This document shows positions 36,713-45,992 of a stretch of DNA of 64,000 nucleotides, piece by piece. Location: assembly GCF_003545695.1 (NCBI RefSeq), contig NZ_QUZZ01000010.1:62001-126000 (forward strand). The letters are read 5' to 3'. Origin of the DNA: Taibaiella helva. Lineage in GTDB: Bacteria; Bacteroidota; Bacteroidia; Chitinophagales; Chitinophagaceae. The notes under the pieces are model-generated. The model saw nothing but the letters and a program-made list of their open reading frames with translations. It was not told the DNA's origin and did no database searches. Every line of letters begins with the position of its first letter. Position 1 is the first letter of the stretch. A program made the translations under genes and the position numbers.

Positions 36713-37482
36713 CGGCACTTAAAGGGGATATCGCTACCATAGCGCTTATGGATTGCCCCATCCACAGCCTTACCATGGCCGAAACAGTAGGCCATATCGA
36801 CCGGGCGATCGCAGAAAAGCGGCCGCTGCACCATGTTGTGGTCAACGTAGCCAAGCTGGTCAATATGCAACGTAATCCCGAGCTGAAAGCCTCTGTGGTG
36901 GCCAGCGACATTATCAATGCCGACGGTCAGGGTGTAGTATGGGCTGCCCGCCTGCTGGGGCGGCCTTTGCCGGAGCGTGTGGCGGGTATTGACCTCATGA
37001 GCAACCTCGTCGCGCTGGCGCATGAAAAGGGTTACCGCATCTTTTTTTTCGGCGCAAAAGAAGAGGTGGTCCGCAAGGTGGTGGATAAATATACCGGACA
37101 GTATTCTCCGGATATTATCGCGGGTTATCGCAACGGTTATTATACCGTAGCGGAAGAGCCTGCCATTGCGCAAAGCATCGCTGCCAGCAAAGCCGATATT
37201 CTTTTCGTTGCCATCACCTCGCCCAAGAAGGAGATCTTCCTGAACCAGTATAAGGACATCATTCAAACGCCTTTCATTATGGGTGTGGGCGGCTCATTCG
37301 ATGTGGTATCGGGAATCACGAAGCGGGCGCCGCTGTGGATGCAGCGCGCCGGTTTGGAATGGTTCTTCCGGGTGCTGCAGGAGCCGGGCCGTATGTGGAA
37401 GCGCTACCTGGTTACCAACACGCTTTTCCTGGGCTACCTGGTCAAAGAATGTTTCCGGAAAAGAAAAACTGCTGTGGTATAA
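36709..37482 (+). CDS. WecG/TagA/CpsF-family glycosyltransferase
   Basis: 257 residues, GT26. Typical motifs: HHVVVNVAKLVNMQRNPELK, IINADGQGVVWAARLLG, RVAGIDLMSNLVALAHEKGYRIFFFGAKEEVV, and FIMGVGGSFDVVSGITKRAPLWMQ. In WecG the donor is UDP-ManNAcA; next to wecB and wecC this is the most likely donor here, giving a ManNAcA-containing repeat unit. Membrane-associated through the C-terminal basic/aromatic helix (EWFFRVLQEPGRMWKRYL). Confidence 0.92.
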   Translation: MTALKGDIATIALMDCPIHSLTMAETVGHIDRAIAEKRPLHHVVVNVAKLVNMQRNPELKASVVASDIINADGQGVVWAARLLGRPLPERVAGIDLMSNLVALAHEKGYRIFFFGAKEEVVRKVVDKYTGQYSPDIIAGYRNGYYTVAEEPAIAQSIAASKADILFVAITSPKKEIFLNQYKDIIQTPFIMGVGGSFDVVSGITKRAPLWMQRAGLEWFFRVLQEPGRMWKRYLVTNTLFLGYLVKECFRKRKTAVV

Positions 37483-37500
37483 ATCAATCAAGCCAACACG

Positions 37501-38982
37501 ATGAGGAACAAAGGAGGGGTGCTGCTGTTACTGCTCGGCTTAGCCGCCGGGATCGCAAAGGGACAGGAGCCGGTCGATACGGCCGGCCGGTTACATTACG
37601 GGCTTGCGGCCATGGCCATCGGTACCACCAACGGACAGGTCCCTTTCTGGATGAGAAGCAATCAATACGGCAGCATCCCCCTGGATGGTGCTTCTGCTGC
37701 GCTCTCCGGTTATGTGTACCGCGATTACAGGAATAAGGAACGGGACTGGAAGCCTGATTGGGGCGGAGCCGTGGACGCCCGCGCCAATTTCGGCAACCGG
37801 GTGCAATTTATCCTCATGGAGGCTTATCTTAAAGCGAGGCTCAATATCTTTGAAATAAAAGCCGGCCGCTCCCGCGACCGGATGGGGCTTGTGGACAGCA
37901 ACCTGTCGAGCGGCGCCTTTTCCTCTTCCGGTAATGCGCTGGGTATTCCAAAGCTGGAATTCAGTATTCCTGAGTATTGGACGGTACCTTTTACTGCAGG
38001 TGTGCTGTCGGTAAAAGGCAATTTCGCTATAGGCTATATCGGCACTATCGGTACGGAGACCAATCAGTATATGCCCGGCGTCGGCGCCCGCACCTGGTAC
38101 CATCAGAAGTCCCTTTATGGCCGTATCGGGAAGGAGCAGTGGAAAGTCCGGCTTTTCGGCGGCTTCAACCACCAGGTGTTCTGGGGGGATGAGAACAAAT
38201 ATTTCCGGGAGTGGGATCTTGCGCCTTTGCCTACTGCTTTAAGGGCGCTGACCGGCACCACCTATCATGGCTCTAAGGTGGGCAATCACCTGGGCTCCAT
38301 CGACCAGGGCATCGAGATTGATCTGGAGCAGGTCCGTATCAATGCTTATCACCAGTTCTTTTACGATGTGGGCGGACTGTATCATCTCAACAATGTAAAG
38401 GACGGGCTGTGGGGACTCAGCTTCAGTAACAATGGGAAGCTGGGCACGCAGGTAGCCGGCTGGCAGAAGGTGCTGGTCGAATTTCTCTATACCAAGAGCC
38501 AGGGTGGGGAGCCCAGCGCCAAGGTCACACCATCCGGAGACGAAAACTATTACAATGGCATGTATACTGAAGGCTGGACCTATCAAAAGGAAAACCTGGG
38601 CTCCCCGCTGCTGACCAACCGGCAATATATGCGAAAGGAACTGCCGCATGGCAGTGTTAATGACTATATCGTAAACAACCGGGTGATCGCTTTCCATGCC
38701 GGGATCATGGGTTATTTATGGAATTGGTCGGTTACCGCTAAAGCAACCTATTCGCTCAATTATGGCACCTGGGGCTCCAGCCCTTACGGGCATTCCGGCG
38801 CCGACATCCGCAACCCCGGCCCGCCGCCCTATTTTACGGAGGTAAAGCAATTCAGCGCCTATCTTGAAGCGTCGCGATCATTGAAAAATGGTTTCAGCAT
38901 CGGCTTTGCACTGGCCGGCGATAAAGGCGGGCTGCTGTATAACAGTATCGGCGGTATGATCCGACTGAGCAAAGGGTGGTGA
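37501..38982 (+). CDS. Capsule assembly outer-membrane protein, Wzi-like
   Basis: 493 residues. Signal peptide (LLLLLGLAAGIAKGQ), then a barrel-like alternation of strands with FEIKAGRSRDRMGL and SGSNAL-like loops, similar to the Wzi family. E. coli Wzi is an outer-membrane lectin that anchors exported capsule. Last gene of the locus, 18 bp after the GT26 gene, and consistent with surface attachment rather than release. The function is drawn from the family and position. Confidence 0.85.
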   Translation: MRNKGGVLLLLLGLAAGIAKGQEPVDTAGRLHYGLAAMAIGTTNGQVPFWMRSNQYGSIPLDGASAALSGYVYRDYRNKERDWKPDWGGAVDARANFGNRVQFILMEAYLKARLNIFEIKAGRSRDRMGLVDSNLSSGAFSSSGNALGIPKLEFSIPEYWTVPFTAGVLSVKGNFAIGYIGTIGTETNQYMPGVGARTWYHQKSLYGRIGKEQWKVRLFGGFNHQVFWGDENKYFREWDLAPLPTALRALTGTTYHGSKVGNHLGSIDQGIEIDLEQVRINAYHQFFYDVGGLYHLNNVKDGLWGLSFSNNGKLGTQVAGWQKVLVEFLYTKSQGGEPSAKVTPSGDENYYNGMYTEGWTYQKENLGSPLLTNRQYMRKELPHGSVNDYIVNNRVIAFHAGIMGYLWNWSVTAKATYSLNYGTWGSSPYGHSGADIRNPGPPPYFTEVKQFSAYLEASRSLKNGFSIGFALAGDKGGLLYNSIGGMIRLSKGW

Positions 38983-39153
38983 TAGGGTGAATTTTGTGCA
39001 TAATTAATTAATGTCTATATTTTTATTAATTGATTGTCAGTTTGTAAGGTATGATGTAATCGTATAAAATATTATATAGCTGTAAAATGGTGATTCCTGG
39101 CATAGTTTTAGCGGCAGCAATTATGTGTTGTTAGACCTATAAAATGAACCACT

Positions 39154-39405
39154 ATGAATTTTAAGATCGCTCTGTCAGCCAGGAACTTTTACTCCGATCA
39201 TTTCGCCGACATCCGCCTGAATCCCGAACAGTTTGCTGCAGAGATGAAAGCAGCAGCAGGCACCTATCTTTTTCTTGAAGACCGCATCTGCTTCCTGAAT
39301 GAAGTGCTCCGGCTGGGTCGCCAGGATCTCGATAGCCGCTGCCCACCCATCTATCATACCGAAGAGCAGAACCGGACCTTGCTGGAATCGATAAGCTTGT
39401 TTTAA
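39154..39405 (+). CDS. Small hypothetical protein
   Basis: 83 residues, soluble, no recognised motif: MNFKIALSARNFYSDHFADI, EQFAAEMKAAAGTYLFLEDRICFLNEVLRL, TLLESISLF. It has its own AT-rich 170-bp upstream region and a strong terminator 69 bp downstream, so it looks like a short independent gene. Function unknown. Confidence 0.6.
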   Translation: MNFKIALSARNFYSDHFADIRLNPEQFAAEMKAAAGTYLFLEDRICFLNEVLRLGRQDLDSRCPPIYHTEEQNRTLLESISLF

Positions 39406-39473
39406 CGCACGTATACCGGGCACAAGACATTTCCCGCTATGGTGTATCAAAACACCGCAGTAGTTTGTATAGT

Positions 39474-39513
39474 AAAGGGCTGTCCCAAAAAATTTTTGGG
39501 GACAGCCCTTTTT
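39474..39513. terminator. Strong bidirectional terminator
   Basis: AAAGGGCTGTCCC and GGGACAGCCCTTT form a long stem with an A/T-rich upper part (AAAAATTTTT). T-runs exist on both strands. It lies between the convergent genes ending at 39405 and 39564. Confidence 0.9.
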
Positions 39514-39563
39514 CATAGCAGACTTGATTACCTGTCCGGCCTGCTATGGGACTACAGAAAGCC

Positions 39564-41522
39564 TTAAGGCTGCTGCACCATTACTTTTTGCTGGAAGCGG
39601 GTGCCACCGGTTTCCAGCTGGAGCAGGTACATACCGGTGGGCATCTGCTGCAGGGAAATATCGAAGTTGTTCTTGCCTTCCGCGCTGTTTACCGTATAGC
39701 CGGCGATCTTTCTGCCGGCCAGGTCGGTAAAAGTAATCTGTGCCGTACCGGCGCTGGCACCGCTCCAGCGTACATGCAGCAGGTCGCGGGCGGGGTTGGG
39801 ATATACGCTGAAGCCGGCATCAGCCGCAAGGCTGCTTACATTGCTCAGACCGCCCTGCTGTGGCGGCATACCGGCATTGAAGCAGAAGGTCTTCACTTCC
39901 TGGCTGGCGAATTGACCGCCGCTGGCCAGCACGGTATTCGTTGCATTGTCCTTTAGCGAATAAGAGCCGTTGCCGTAGGAGCAGCAGATCCCATCGCCAT
40001 AGGCGTCCAGCATGGTCAGCGTATAGCAGCCATTGGGCAGGCAAAGGGGTACGGTAATGGTGGAACCATCGGGGGAGCTGCCATAGGTGCCGCCGGAAGC
40101 CACTATCGTTGAGGCGCTGTTTTTGATGTTCCAGCTGGTCTCTTCAGGATAGTTGTCCAGCACTATGGTCAGGGTTGCGCTGTTGGCGGTGCAGCCGCCG
40201 GTCCCGCCACAGGCGGTCAGGCAGGTGGCCGCGCTCACCCGGTTACGGATCAGATTGCCGGGCTGTGTGCCGAAGCCGTTGTTGAAATTGATGCCGGTTG
40301 AGGTCAGGTGGCAATAGCTCATGATGGTGCCGCCATTGGTGGGCGCCGGGCCGGGAGCACAGCCGCCCTCGGTTGTATAGCAGTTGTCCAGCGCGCCGCC
40401 TACCCAGCTGCAGCTTTGGGTATGCGGTGACCCCAGGTTGTGGCCCATCTCGTGGGTCATGACCTCTACTGACCAGGAATAGGTGGGCACGGTGCTGTAG
40501 CTGCTGTAGATATTGCTGTAAGCATAGCGGTATGAGTTATTGCACAGCACATCCACCCAGGCTACGCCGCCGATGTTCTGACCGCCAAGGGCCGCCAGGT
40601 GGGCAATGTCGCCGTTAAAGGTGGTACGTGTGGTACGGAATGTATTGAGAGCAGTGTTAGAGTTGGTGGTGGAGTAGGGATCCTGGCTGGTCCATACCAT
40701 CACCTGTGAGATTGCAGTAGTGATCGACTCGTTGGCGTACAGTACCGCCAGGTTGTTGAATACTGCAGTAATGAAATTGGTCGCGCCGGTTACGCCGCCT
40801 TTGTTCGTATTCATCGCATAGTCGCATTCGAGGAATACCTTTACACATTTATCAGCAGTACCCCTGGCCGCCGTGTTCATGTATTCCCGCATTTTCTCCG
40901 TATAGCCCAGGGGCTCGATAGCCTGGCAGGGCGGCAGGGCGGGAGCGCGCAGCTTATTGTCGGAATACAGGATATAAGCGTTGTCGTTGCCTTCGGCCTG
41001 CAGTTTTCCCAGCACCAGGTTACCTTTATCCGGTGTTGCAGCAATACCGATAATCTCGTTCTCAAATATGCTGATGGCCACCGTGGTTTGCGGCATGCCT
41101 TTGATCACGCCGCGGTAATATACGCCTGGAGTATAGGCTACTGCTTTGTTGATGTCTTCGCTGGTGCTGACAAAAAAACTTTTATCCAGCGGGCTTTGCT
41201 GTACCAGCTCCAGCTCCAGCGGTGCATCCGAGGCTACCGGTATGCTCAGGGTCAGCGCATCAGGATGCTCGCGGAAGAGGCGCAGGGTTTGTTCGGGCGC
41301 CAGCTGCAGGTAAGTGGCATCGCTCACTACCTGGTCGCTGGCCCTTTTGGCCTGACCCTGTTCTTCCCGGAAGGGGGAATAAGTCCGGGTGAAAAGACCT
41401 TGTGCTTGTGCACGCGTTACTTGCTGGTCGATAGGACGGGTGCCGGTTTGTGCCAGGGTTACTCCGGCGCATAAGCACAGGCCGATACCCAGGAGCAGGA
41501 TGGATACACGTTGTTTTTTCAT
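39564..41522 (-). CDS. Secreted zinc metalloprotease with T9SS sorting domain
   Basis: 652 residues from the ATG at 41522 (MKKQRVSILLLGIGLCLCAGVTLAQ signal peptide). A longer frame begins at 41597 but lacks signal features upstream. Propeptide at about 25-200, then a reprolysin-like zincin: H357-E-x2-H361-x5-H367 (HEMGHNLGSPHTQSC), with cysteines for disulfides. A second module at about 450-560 (CTANSATLTIVLDNYPEETSWNI) and a C-terminal T9SS type A domain (FSVYPNPARDLLHVRW to FQQKVMVQQP). It should be exported by Sec, then carried over the outer membrane by T9SS. The substrate is unknown. Confidence 0.93.
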   Translation of the reverse strand: MKKQRVSILLLGIGLCLCAGVTLAQTGTRPIDQQVTRAQAQGLFTRTYSPFREEQGQAKRASDQVVSDATYLQLAPEQTLRLFREHPDALTLSIPVASDAPLELELVQQSPLDKSFFVSTSEDINKAVAYTPGVYYRGVIKGMPQTTVAISIFENEIIGIAATPDKGNLVLGKLQAEGNDNAYILYSDNKLRAPALPPCQAIEPLGYTEKMREYMNTAARGTADKCVKVFLECDYAMNTNKGGVTGATNFITAVFNNLAVLYANESITTAISQVMVWTSQDPYSTTNSNTALNTFRTTRTTFNGDIAHLAALGGQNIGGVAWVDVLCNNSYRYAYSNIYSSYSTVPTYSWSVEVMTHEMGHNLGSPHTQSCSWVGGALDNCYTTEGGCAPGPAPTNGGTIMSYCHLTSTGINFNNGFGTQPGNLIRNRVSAATCLTACGGTGGCTANSATLTIVLDNYPEETSWNIKNSASTIVASGGTYGSSPDGSTITVPLCLPNGCYTLTMLDAYGDGICCSYGNGSYSLKDNATNTVLASGGQFASQEVKTFCFNAGMPPQQGGLSNVSSLAADAGFSVYPNPARDLLHVRWSGASAGTAQITFTDLAGRKIAGYTVNSAEGKNNFDISLQQMPTGMYLLQLETGGTRFQQKVMVQQP

Positions 41523-41637
41523 AAAACAAGTTTTGGTGTGAATAATGTTGGTGTGAATAATGATGGTGTTACAAGCGCCGGCTACCTCCAACCGCATCGT
41601 GCGCCCTTACCTGCAAAAGGTGGGTATGCGGGGGCTG

Positions 41638-41656
41638 TTACAGGCAATACCTGTAA
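41638..41656. repeat. Palindrome upstream of the metalloprotease gene
   Basis: TTACAGGCAATACCTGTAA: 7-bp arms with a 5-bp spacer, 116 bp before the start of the protease gene. TGTTACAGG recurs at 41764. Possible operator. Confidence 0.4.
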
Positions 41657-41820
41657 GTTTAAACGAATAAAGATCTGGATGGAGTAAGCAGTTTCCGGTA
41701 AAAGCGAACAATTGGTTTTAAGATAACCGGCGTTTAACAAATATATCCTATTTTCAGGCAAAATGTTACAGGTAAAAGCCTGAAAGGCTTACCAGGCTTA
41801 TGTTTCGGCTTGTCGATCCG

Positions 41821-41836
41821 GCCTAAAGCTTTAGGC
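41821..41836. repeat. Perfect 16-bp palindrome
   Basis: GCCTAAAGCTTTAGGC, with no interruption. It lies in the 476-bp non-coding stretch 41523-41998, which also has the 41638 palindrome and an 8-bp-arm inverted repeat at 41893-41915 (AATCTTTT/AAAAGATT). No gene is seen in the stretch. Confidence 0.45.
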
Positions 41837-41998
41837 GCTAAGTGTTTGTGTCTTCACCATTGCATCGCCAATGTATGGTTTTAACGGAGTATAATCTTTT
41901 TATAAGGAAAAGATTAAGATAATTAATGCGAAATGAAATTTTACACTTCTAAAGTGAGAAATATACCTCGCCTGACTGCGGATAGCGTTCCTGAAGGC

Positions 41999-44356
41999 TC
42001 AGATAAATTTTACCCTGATCTGCAGGTTGCTGTTCCTGCCCTTATCGTCGGTACAGGAAACTTTGATCTCGTTGCCGGCAGGAATAAAGAACAGCTTTTC
42101 TTCTTTGGCGCAGTGCCCCAGGTAACGGTCGTTGATATACCAATATACCTTTTGCACATCGCTCCCGGCGGCGCAGCTGAGCTGAAGCTGCTGCTTGCCC
42201 TTGTCTGTGATAAGATAGGTGGCGCCTTCGGTGAGTGAGTTGATCACAGGGGCCTTTCCTTCAAAGTAGCGGCTGCAGGCGGGATTATGCTCTGGTATCC
42301 GGTCATAGGTAATGTGCCGGGAATCGTAGTAGGCAGCCAGCTCGGGATCGATATCAGGGAAGCTTTTGATCTTATAGCCCACTGCCGGGAGGCAGCTGGT
42401 GCAATAAGAAAAGCGCTCGTCGGCCGACAGGTAAGCCTCTTTCAAATGCCGGCAGGGCGCATTGTCCGAAATGCCGGGCAGATAGCAGTCGGTAAGCGTG
42501 GCGGTGCAATACTCGCCCGGAACTTTGCCGGTCTCAGCGCACACCAGCCGGAAGGCCAGTTGAGGAGGGGCAGCCTGCCAATCTTCCCGTCCGTTGCGGT
42601 CGATGGCGCCGAACAGCTGGAAGAGCAGGGGCGTGGCCGTGCCGGCCCCATTGAGCTCCGGCGCGCCCTGGCCCGAAAAATTACCGATCCATACGGCTAT
42701 CGTATATCGCCTGTTGTAACCGATGCTCCAGGCATCGCGTCGGCCATACGAAGTACCGGTTTTCCAGGCCACGCGCGGTATGTTAGCAGCATTGGCAAAG
42801 TTGTTGGGCAGGTCCGGGCGGCGCAGCTCCGACAGGATCTGCGTGAGCATATAATTGGCGCCGGGGCTCAGCAGCCTCAGGCTGTCTTTGTCAGAAAGAT
42901 TTTGTTCTTTGCCCATACGCCATTGCAAGGGGCGGTAAAGTCCTCCATGGGCAAAGCAGCAGTACAGGGAAGCCATCTCGTCGAGCCGCACGCCGCAGCC
43001 GCCCAGGATCATGGACAGGCCCAGCTTTTTGCGGCTGCGCCACACCGATTGAAAGCCTGCGGCATGCAGCTCATTCACAAAAACAGGTGTGCCGAGCTGG
43101 TTCAGCAGTTTCACGGCCGGTATATTCAGCGATTGCCTCAAAGCTTCCTCTACCGTCACCTTACCCCGGAAATCCAGGTCGTAGTTTTCCGGCGCATAGC
43201 CTTTCATATCTATAGGCACATCGTTAATGACCGTTTTGGGTGTGGCAAAACCCTTATCGAAAGCCAGCCCGTACAGCAAGGGTTTCAGCGCGCTGCCCGG
43301 AGAACGCAGCGCCTGTACGCCGTCGACCTGGCCATGATGCTCCTTGTCAAAAAAATCGGAAGAGCCGATATAGCCTTTTACCTGCCGGTTGCGGTTGTCG
43401 ATGATGATCACTGCTGCATTGTGGATCTGGTGCAGCTTTAATGCCGAAACATATTGGGCGGTCAGCTCTTCGGCTTTGCGCTGTAGCCCCGCGTCGATCG
43501 TAGACGTGATATCCAGCACACCCGGGTAAGCCCGCCGCAACCGCAGCGCCAGCTGTGGCGCAGTACGGGGCGCGTTGTGCCGGTAAGCGTCCAGCGGCTC
43601 GGCCAGGGCATCGCGAATAATGTCGGGCGCAAACAACCCGGCTTCGCCGAAACGCTTCAGCCATTTGTTCCGCACGGTTACGATACGATCATTGTCTTTG
43701 CCTACCACCAGCGAGTTAGGCCGGTTGGGAATCACGCTCAGCGCGGTCAGCTCGGCCAGGGACAATTGATCCGGTGTTTTGCCGAAGTACAGCAGCGATG
43801 CAGCCTTCACCCCCTGTATGTTGGAGCCGTAAGGCACCAGGTTCAGGTACAGCTGCAGGATCTGGTTTTTGGAGTAATGCCCTTCCAGCTGCAAGGCCCG
43901 GAACATCTCAACCATTTTGTTGGTATAGGTCCGTTTACCGGGCGACAGCAGGCGGGCCACCTGCATGGTGATCGTAGAGGCGCCCGAAGTCCGCTTCAGG
44001 TGGAAGAGGTTGTTCCAGGCCGCTCTCACAACTGCCAGGGGATTGATGCCGGCATGGCGGTAAAAATATTTATCCTCCTTGAATACGATGGCCTGCCGCA
44101 ACTCGGGCGTGATCTCCTCCAGGGTAGTAAACATGCGCCATTGCTGGTCGCGGGTAAGAAACATATACAAAGGTGTGCCGTCGGCTGCGCGCACCAGGGG
44201 AGCATACTCGGGATTGGGCCTTAGCGGGAAAAGCACGTCCAGTAAGGCAAACAGGGAACATAGTCCCAGCACGACATGAAAGCTCCGTTTCAGGAATTTT
44301 TTTCGGATGCCGTGATGAAGCGGCGGCGATAGTTGTTGCCGGAAGCGGTTAAGCAT
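41999..44356 (-). CDS. pbpC: Penicillin-binding protein 1C
   Basis: 785 residues. N-terminal membrane anchor at about 25-45, GT51 transglycosylase with E94 (VFKEDKYFYRHAGINPLAVV) and the KRTYTNKMVEM and LNLVPYGSNIQGVKAA motifs, transpeptidase with SPGSALK (S355, K358) and WKTGTSYGRRDAWSIGY, and a C-terminal BiPBP_C-like beta-domain from about 690. It polymerises and crosslinks peptidoglycan; in E. coli PBP1C the transpeptidase is less well defined. Monocistronic here. Its upstream region (44357-44619) is AT-rich. Confidence 0.94.
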   Translation of the reverse strand: MLNRFRQQLSPPLHHGIRKKFLKRSFHVVLGLCSLFALLDVLFPLRPNPEYAPLVRAADGTPLYMFLTRDQQWRMFTTLEEITPELRQAIVFKEDKYFYRHAGINPLAVVRAAWNNLFHLKRTSGASTITMQVARLLSPGKRTYTNKMVEMFRALQLEGHYSKNQILQLYLNLVPYGSNIQGVKAASLLYFGKTPDQLSLAELTALSVIPNRPNSLVVGKDNDRIVTVRNKWLKRFGEAGLFAPDIIRDALAEPLDAYRHNAPRTAPQLALRLRRAYPGVLDITSTIDAGLQRKAEELTAQYVSALKLHQIHNAAVIIIDNRNRQVKGYIGSSDFFDKEHHGQVDGVQALRSPGSALKPLLYGLAFDKGFATPKTVINDVPIDMKGYAPENYDLDFRGKVTVEEALRQSLNIPAVKLLNQLGTPVFVNELHAAGFQSVWRSRKKLGLSMILGGCGVRLDEMASLYCCFAHGGLYRPLQWRMGKEQNLSDKDSLRLLSPGANYMLTQILSELRRPDLPNNFANAANIPRVAWKTGTSYGRRDAWSIGYNRRYTIAVWIGNFSGQGAPELNGAGTATPLLFQLFGAIDRNGREDWQAAPPQLAFRLVCAETGKVPGEYCTATLTDCYLPGISDNAPCRHLKEAYLSADERFSYCTSCLPAVGYKIKSFPDIDPELAAYYDSRHITYDRIPEHNPACSRYFEGKAPVINSLTEGATYLITDKGKQQLQLSCAAGSDVQKVYWYINDRYLGHCAKEEKLFFIPAGNEIKVSCTDDKGRNSNLQIRVKFI

Positions 44357-44619
44357 AGGATCAGGTCAGGTCCCTGGCAGGGCGGGATTAAAGGTACGGG
44401 ATTTCGGAAGGAAGCGGAAGGCTGCTGGTTTTAATAGAGGTTTTACGAGGAGTGCGCAGGTGGCGTACCCCGCATTTTTATGTAGCAAATTCAATTGTAG
44501 GTACCTGTGTATGGTTAATTAGTGTTAATCGTTGTTAATTCTAATTTATTGTTTAAAATAACATTTTAAATTTAGGATTATTTATTTCACCAATTTGTTT
44601 AATTCCTCAATGCAATCTT

Positions 44620-45693
44620 ATGAAAAAAACATTACTCGGCCTTCTGGCTTGTAGCCTTGCAGGCGGCCTTTGGGCCCAGACGCCCCAACAGAAAACACGC
44701 GCCGTAATCCTGGATTTCAGCGAAACCTGGTGCCCGCCCTGCGGTGCTTATGGTGTAGCTGTGGGCGACCAGCTGAATACTGAGCTGGCCAGCAGCGATA
44801 AAGGATACCTGATCGGTGTGAAGAATTCAAGCACACCCAGCACGATCAACGCTTTGGGCGGCAGCGCGCTGGCCTCGAATTTTGCCATACAGGGCGTGCC
44901 TACCTTTATCATCAATAAAGCTTCTGTACACGATGGGGTTACCGGCAACAACAGCGGCGATGTGCAGCGGATGATGGGTAAAGTGACCACAGCCACCGGT
45001 ACGGCAGCAGTAGCGAGCGCTGCCGCCAATATTGCCATTAGCGGTAATACGATTACCGTCAATGCAAAAGCTAAATTCTGGTCGGCAGCTACCGGGCAAT
45101 ATTACATGTCCGTTTTCCTGACCGAGAATGATATTGAAGCCGATCAGAACAGTGCGCCCAGCAACCCCACCAAGCATCCGCATGTGCTGCGGGGTGCAAT
45201 GGCTACTTCAGGCACTGCACTGGCCGGTACGCCCTGGGGAGAGCAGATCGGAACCGCCAGCATTGCTGCAAATGCCGAATTTACCAAGACTTTTAAAGTG
45301 GATATCAACAGTGGTTGGAATAAAGCCAAGCTGGAAGCTTATGTTATCCTTTTCAAAATGGAAGGCGGCAAGTACGAGATCATCAATGCCGAAAAAGCCA
45401 AGAGCGCTACCACAGGTATCAACGAGCTGGCCAATGTAGCACAGGTTGGTATCTATCCCAATCCCGCCTCCCAGACCGCGGTTTTGTCCATTACCGCCAG
45501 CGCACAGCAAACGGTCAATATTCACATTACCGATATGCTGGGCCGCAATGTTTATACCCGTGAAAACAATAACCTCGGCAAAGGGGAAAATCGCTTTACC
45601 CTGCCTTTAAGCCCATTGGGTGCAGGCTTTTACAATGTAGTGATCAGCGGCGAGAATGGTCGTATCGTGCAACGTCTTTCCGTGGAAAAATAA
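44620..45693 (+). CDS. Omp28-like thioredoxin-fold protein with T9SS sorting domain
   Basis: 357 residues. Signal peptide ends at GLWAQ. A thioredoxin-like domain follows with LDFSETWCPPCGAYG, the CxxC motif of Omp28-related Bacteroidota proteins, then a beta-rich middle region, and a C-terminal T9SS type A domain (VGIYPNPASQTAVLSI to RIVQRLSVEK). Expected to be surface-anchored or secreted. A disulfide/redox role is possible from CPPC, but the family is not well defined biochemically. Confidence 0.9.
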   Translation: MKKTLLGLLACSLAGGLWAQTPQQKTRAVILDFSETWCPPCGAYGVAVGDQLNTELASSDKGYLIGVKNSSTPSTINALGGSALASNFAIQGVPTFIINKASVHDGVTGNNSGDVQRMMGKVTTATGTAAVASAAANIAISGNTITVNAKAKFWSAATGQYYMSVFLTENDIEADQNSAPSNPTKHPHVLRGAMATSGTALAGTPWGEQIGTASIAANAEFTKTFKVDINSGWNKAKLEAYVILFKMEGGKYEIINAEKAKSATTGINELANVAQVGIYPNPASQTAVLSITASAQQTVNIHITDMLGRNVYTRENNNLGKGENRFTLPLSPLGAGFYNVVISGENGRIVQRLSVEK

Positions 45694-45735
45694 GAGCGGC
45701 ATTTGTCAAGAAATGCTTCGCCGGGGCTCATCCGG

Positions 45736-45764
45736 AATATCCCTGCCTGCATGGCGGGGATATT
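45736..45764 (+). terminator. Hairpin terminator
   Basis: AATATCCC (45736-45743) pairs with GGGATATT (45757-45764), followed by a short T-rich stretch. It lies 43 bp past the stop at 45693. Confidence 0.7.
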
Positions 45765-45947
45765 TGTTTACAGACGGATGGCTGCGATTGTGCTACAGGC
45801 AAAAAAGATATGTCGCTACCGGCCGGAGGGCTTGTCATAACATGGCTACGTATAGGTCATCTTCTTTGGTATAATGAACTGTCAGTAATAAGTAGTATGG
45901 TAGATCATAAAATAAAAAATGAAATAATTAATCAGGATAATATTTTT

Positions 45948-45955
45948 TAAATTTG
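45948..45955 (+). promoter_or_regulatory. Candidate -7 box
   Basis: TAAATTTG matches the Bacteroidota TAnnTTTG pattern 37 bp before the ATG at 45993, in a very AT-rich stretch. No clear -33 TTG. Confidence 0.45.
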
Positions 45956-45992
45956 GCAGGAATAAATATTTACCTAAACACAAAAACATTTT

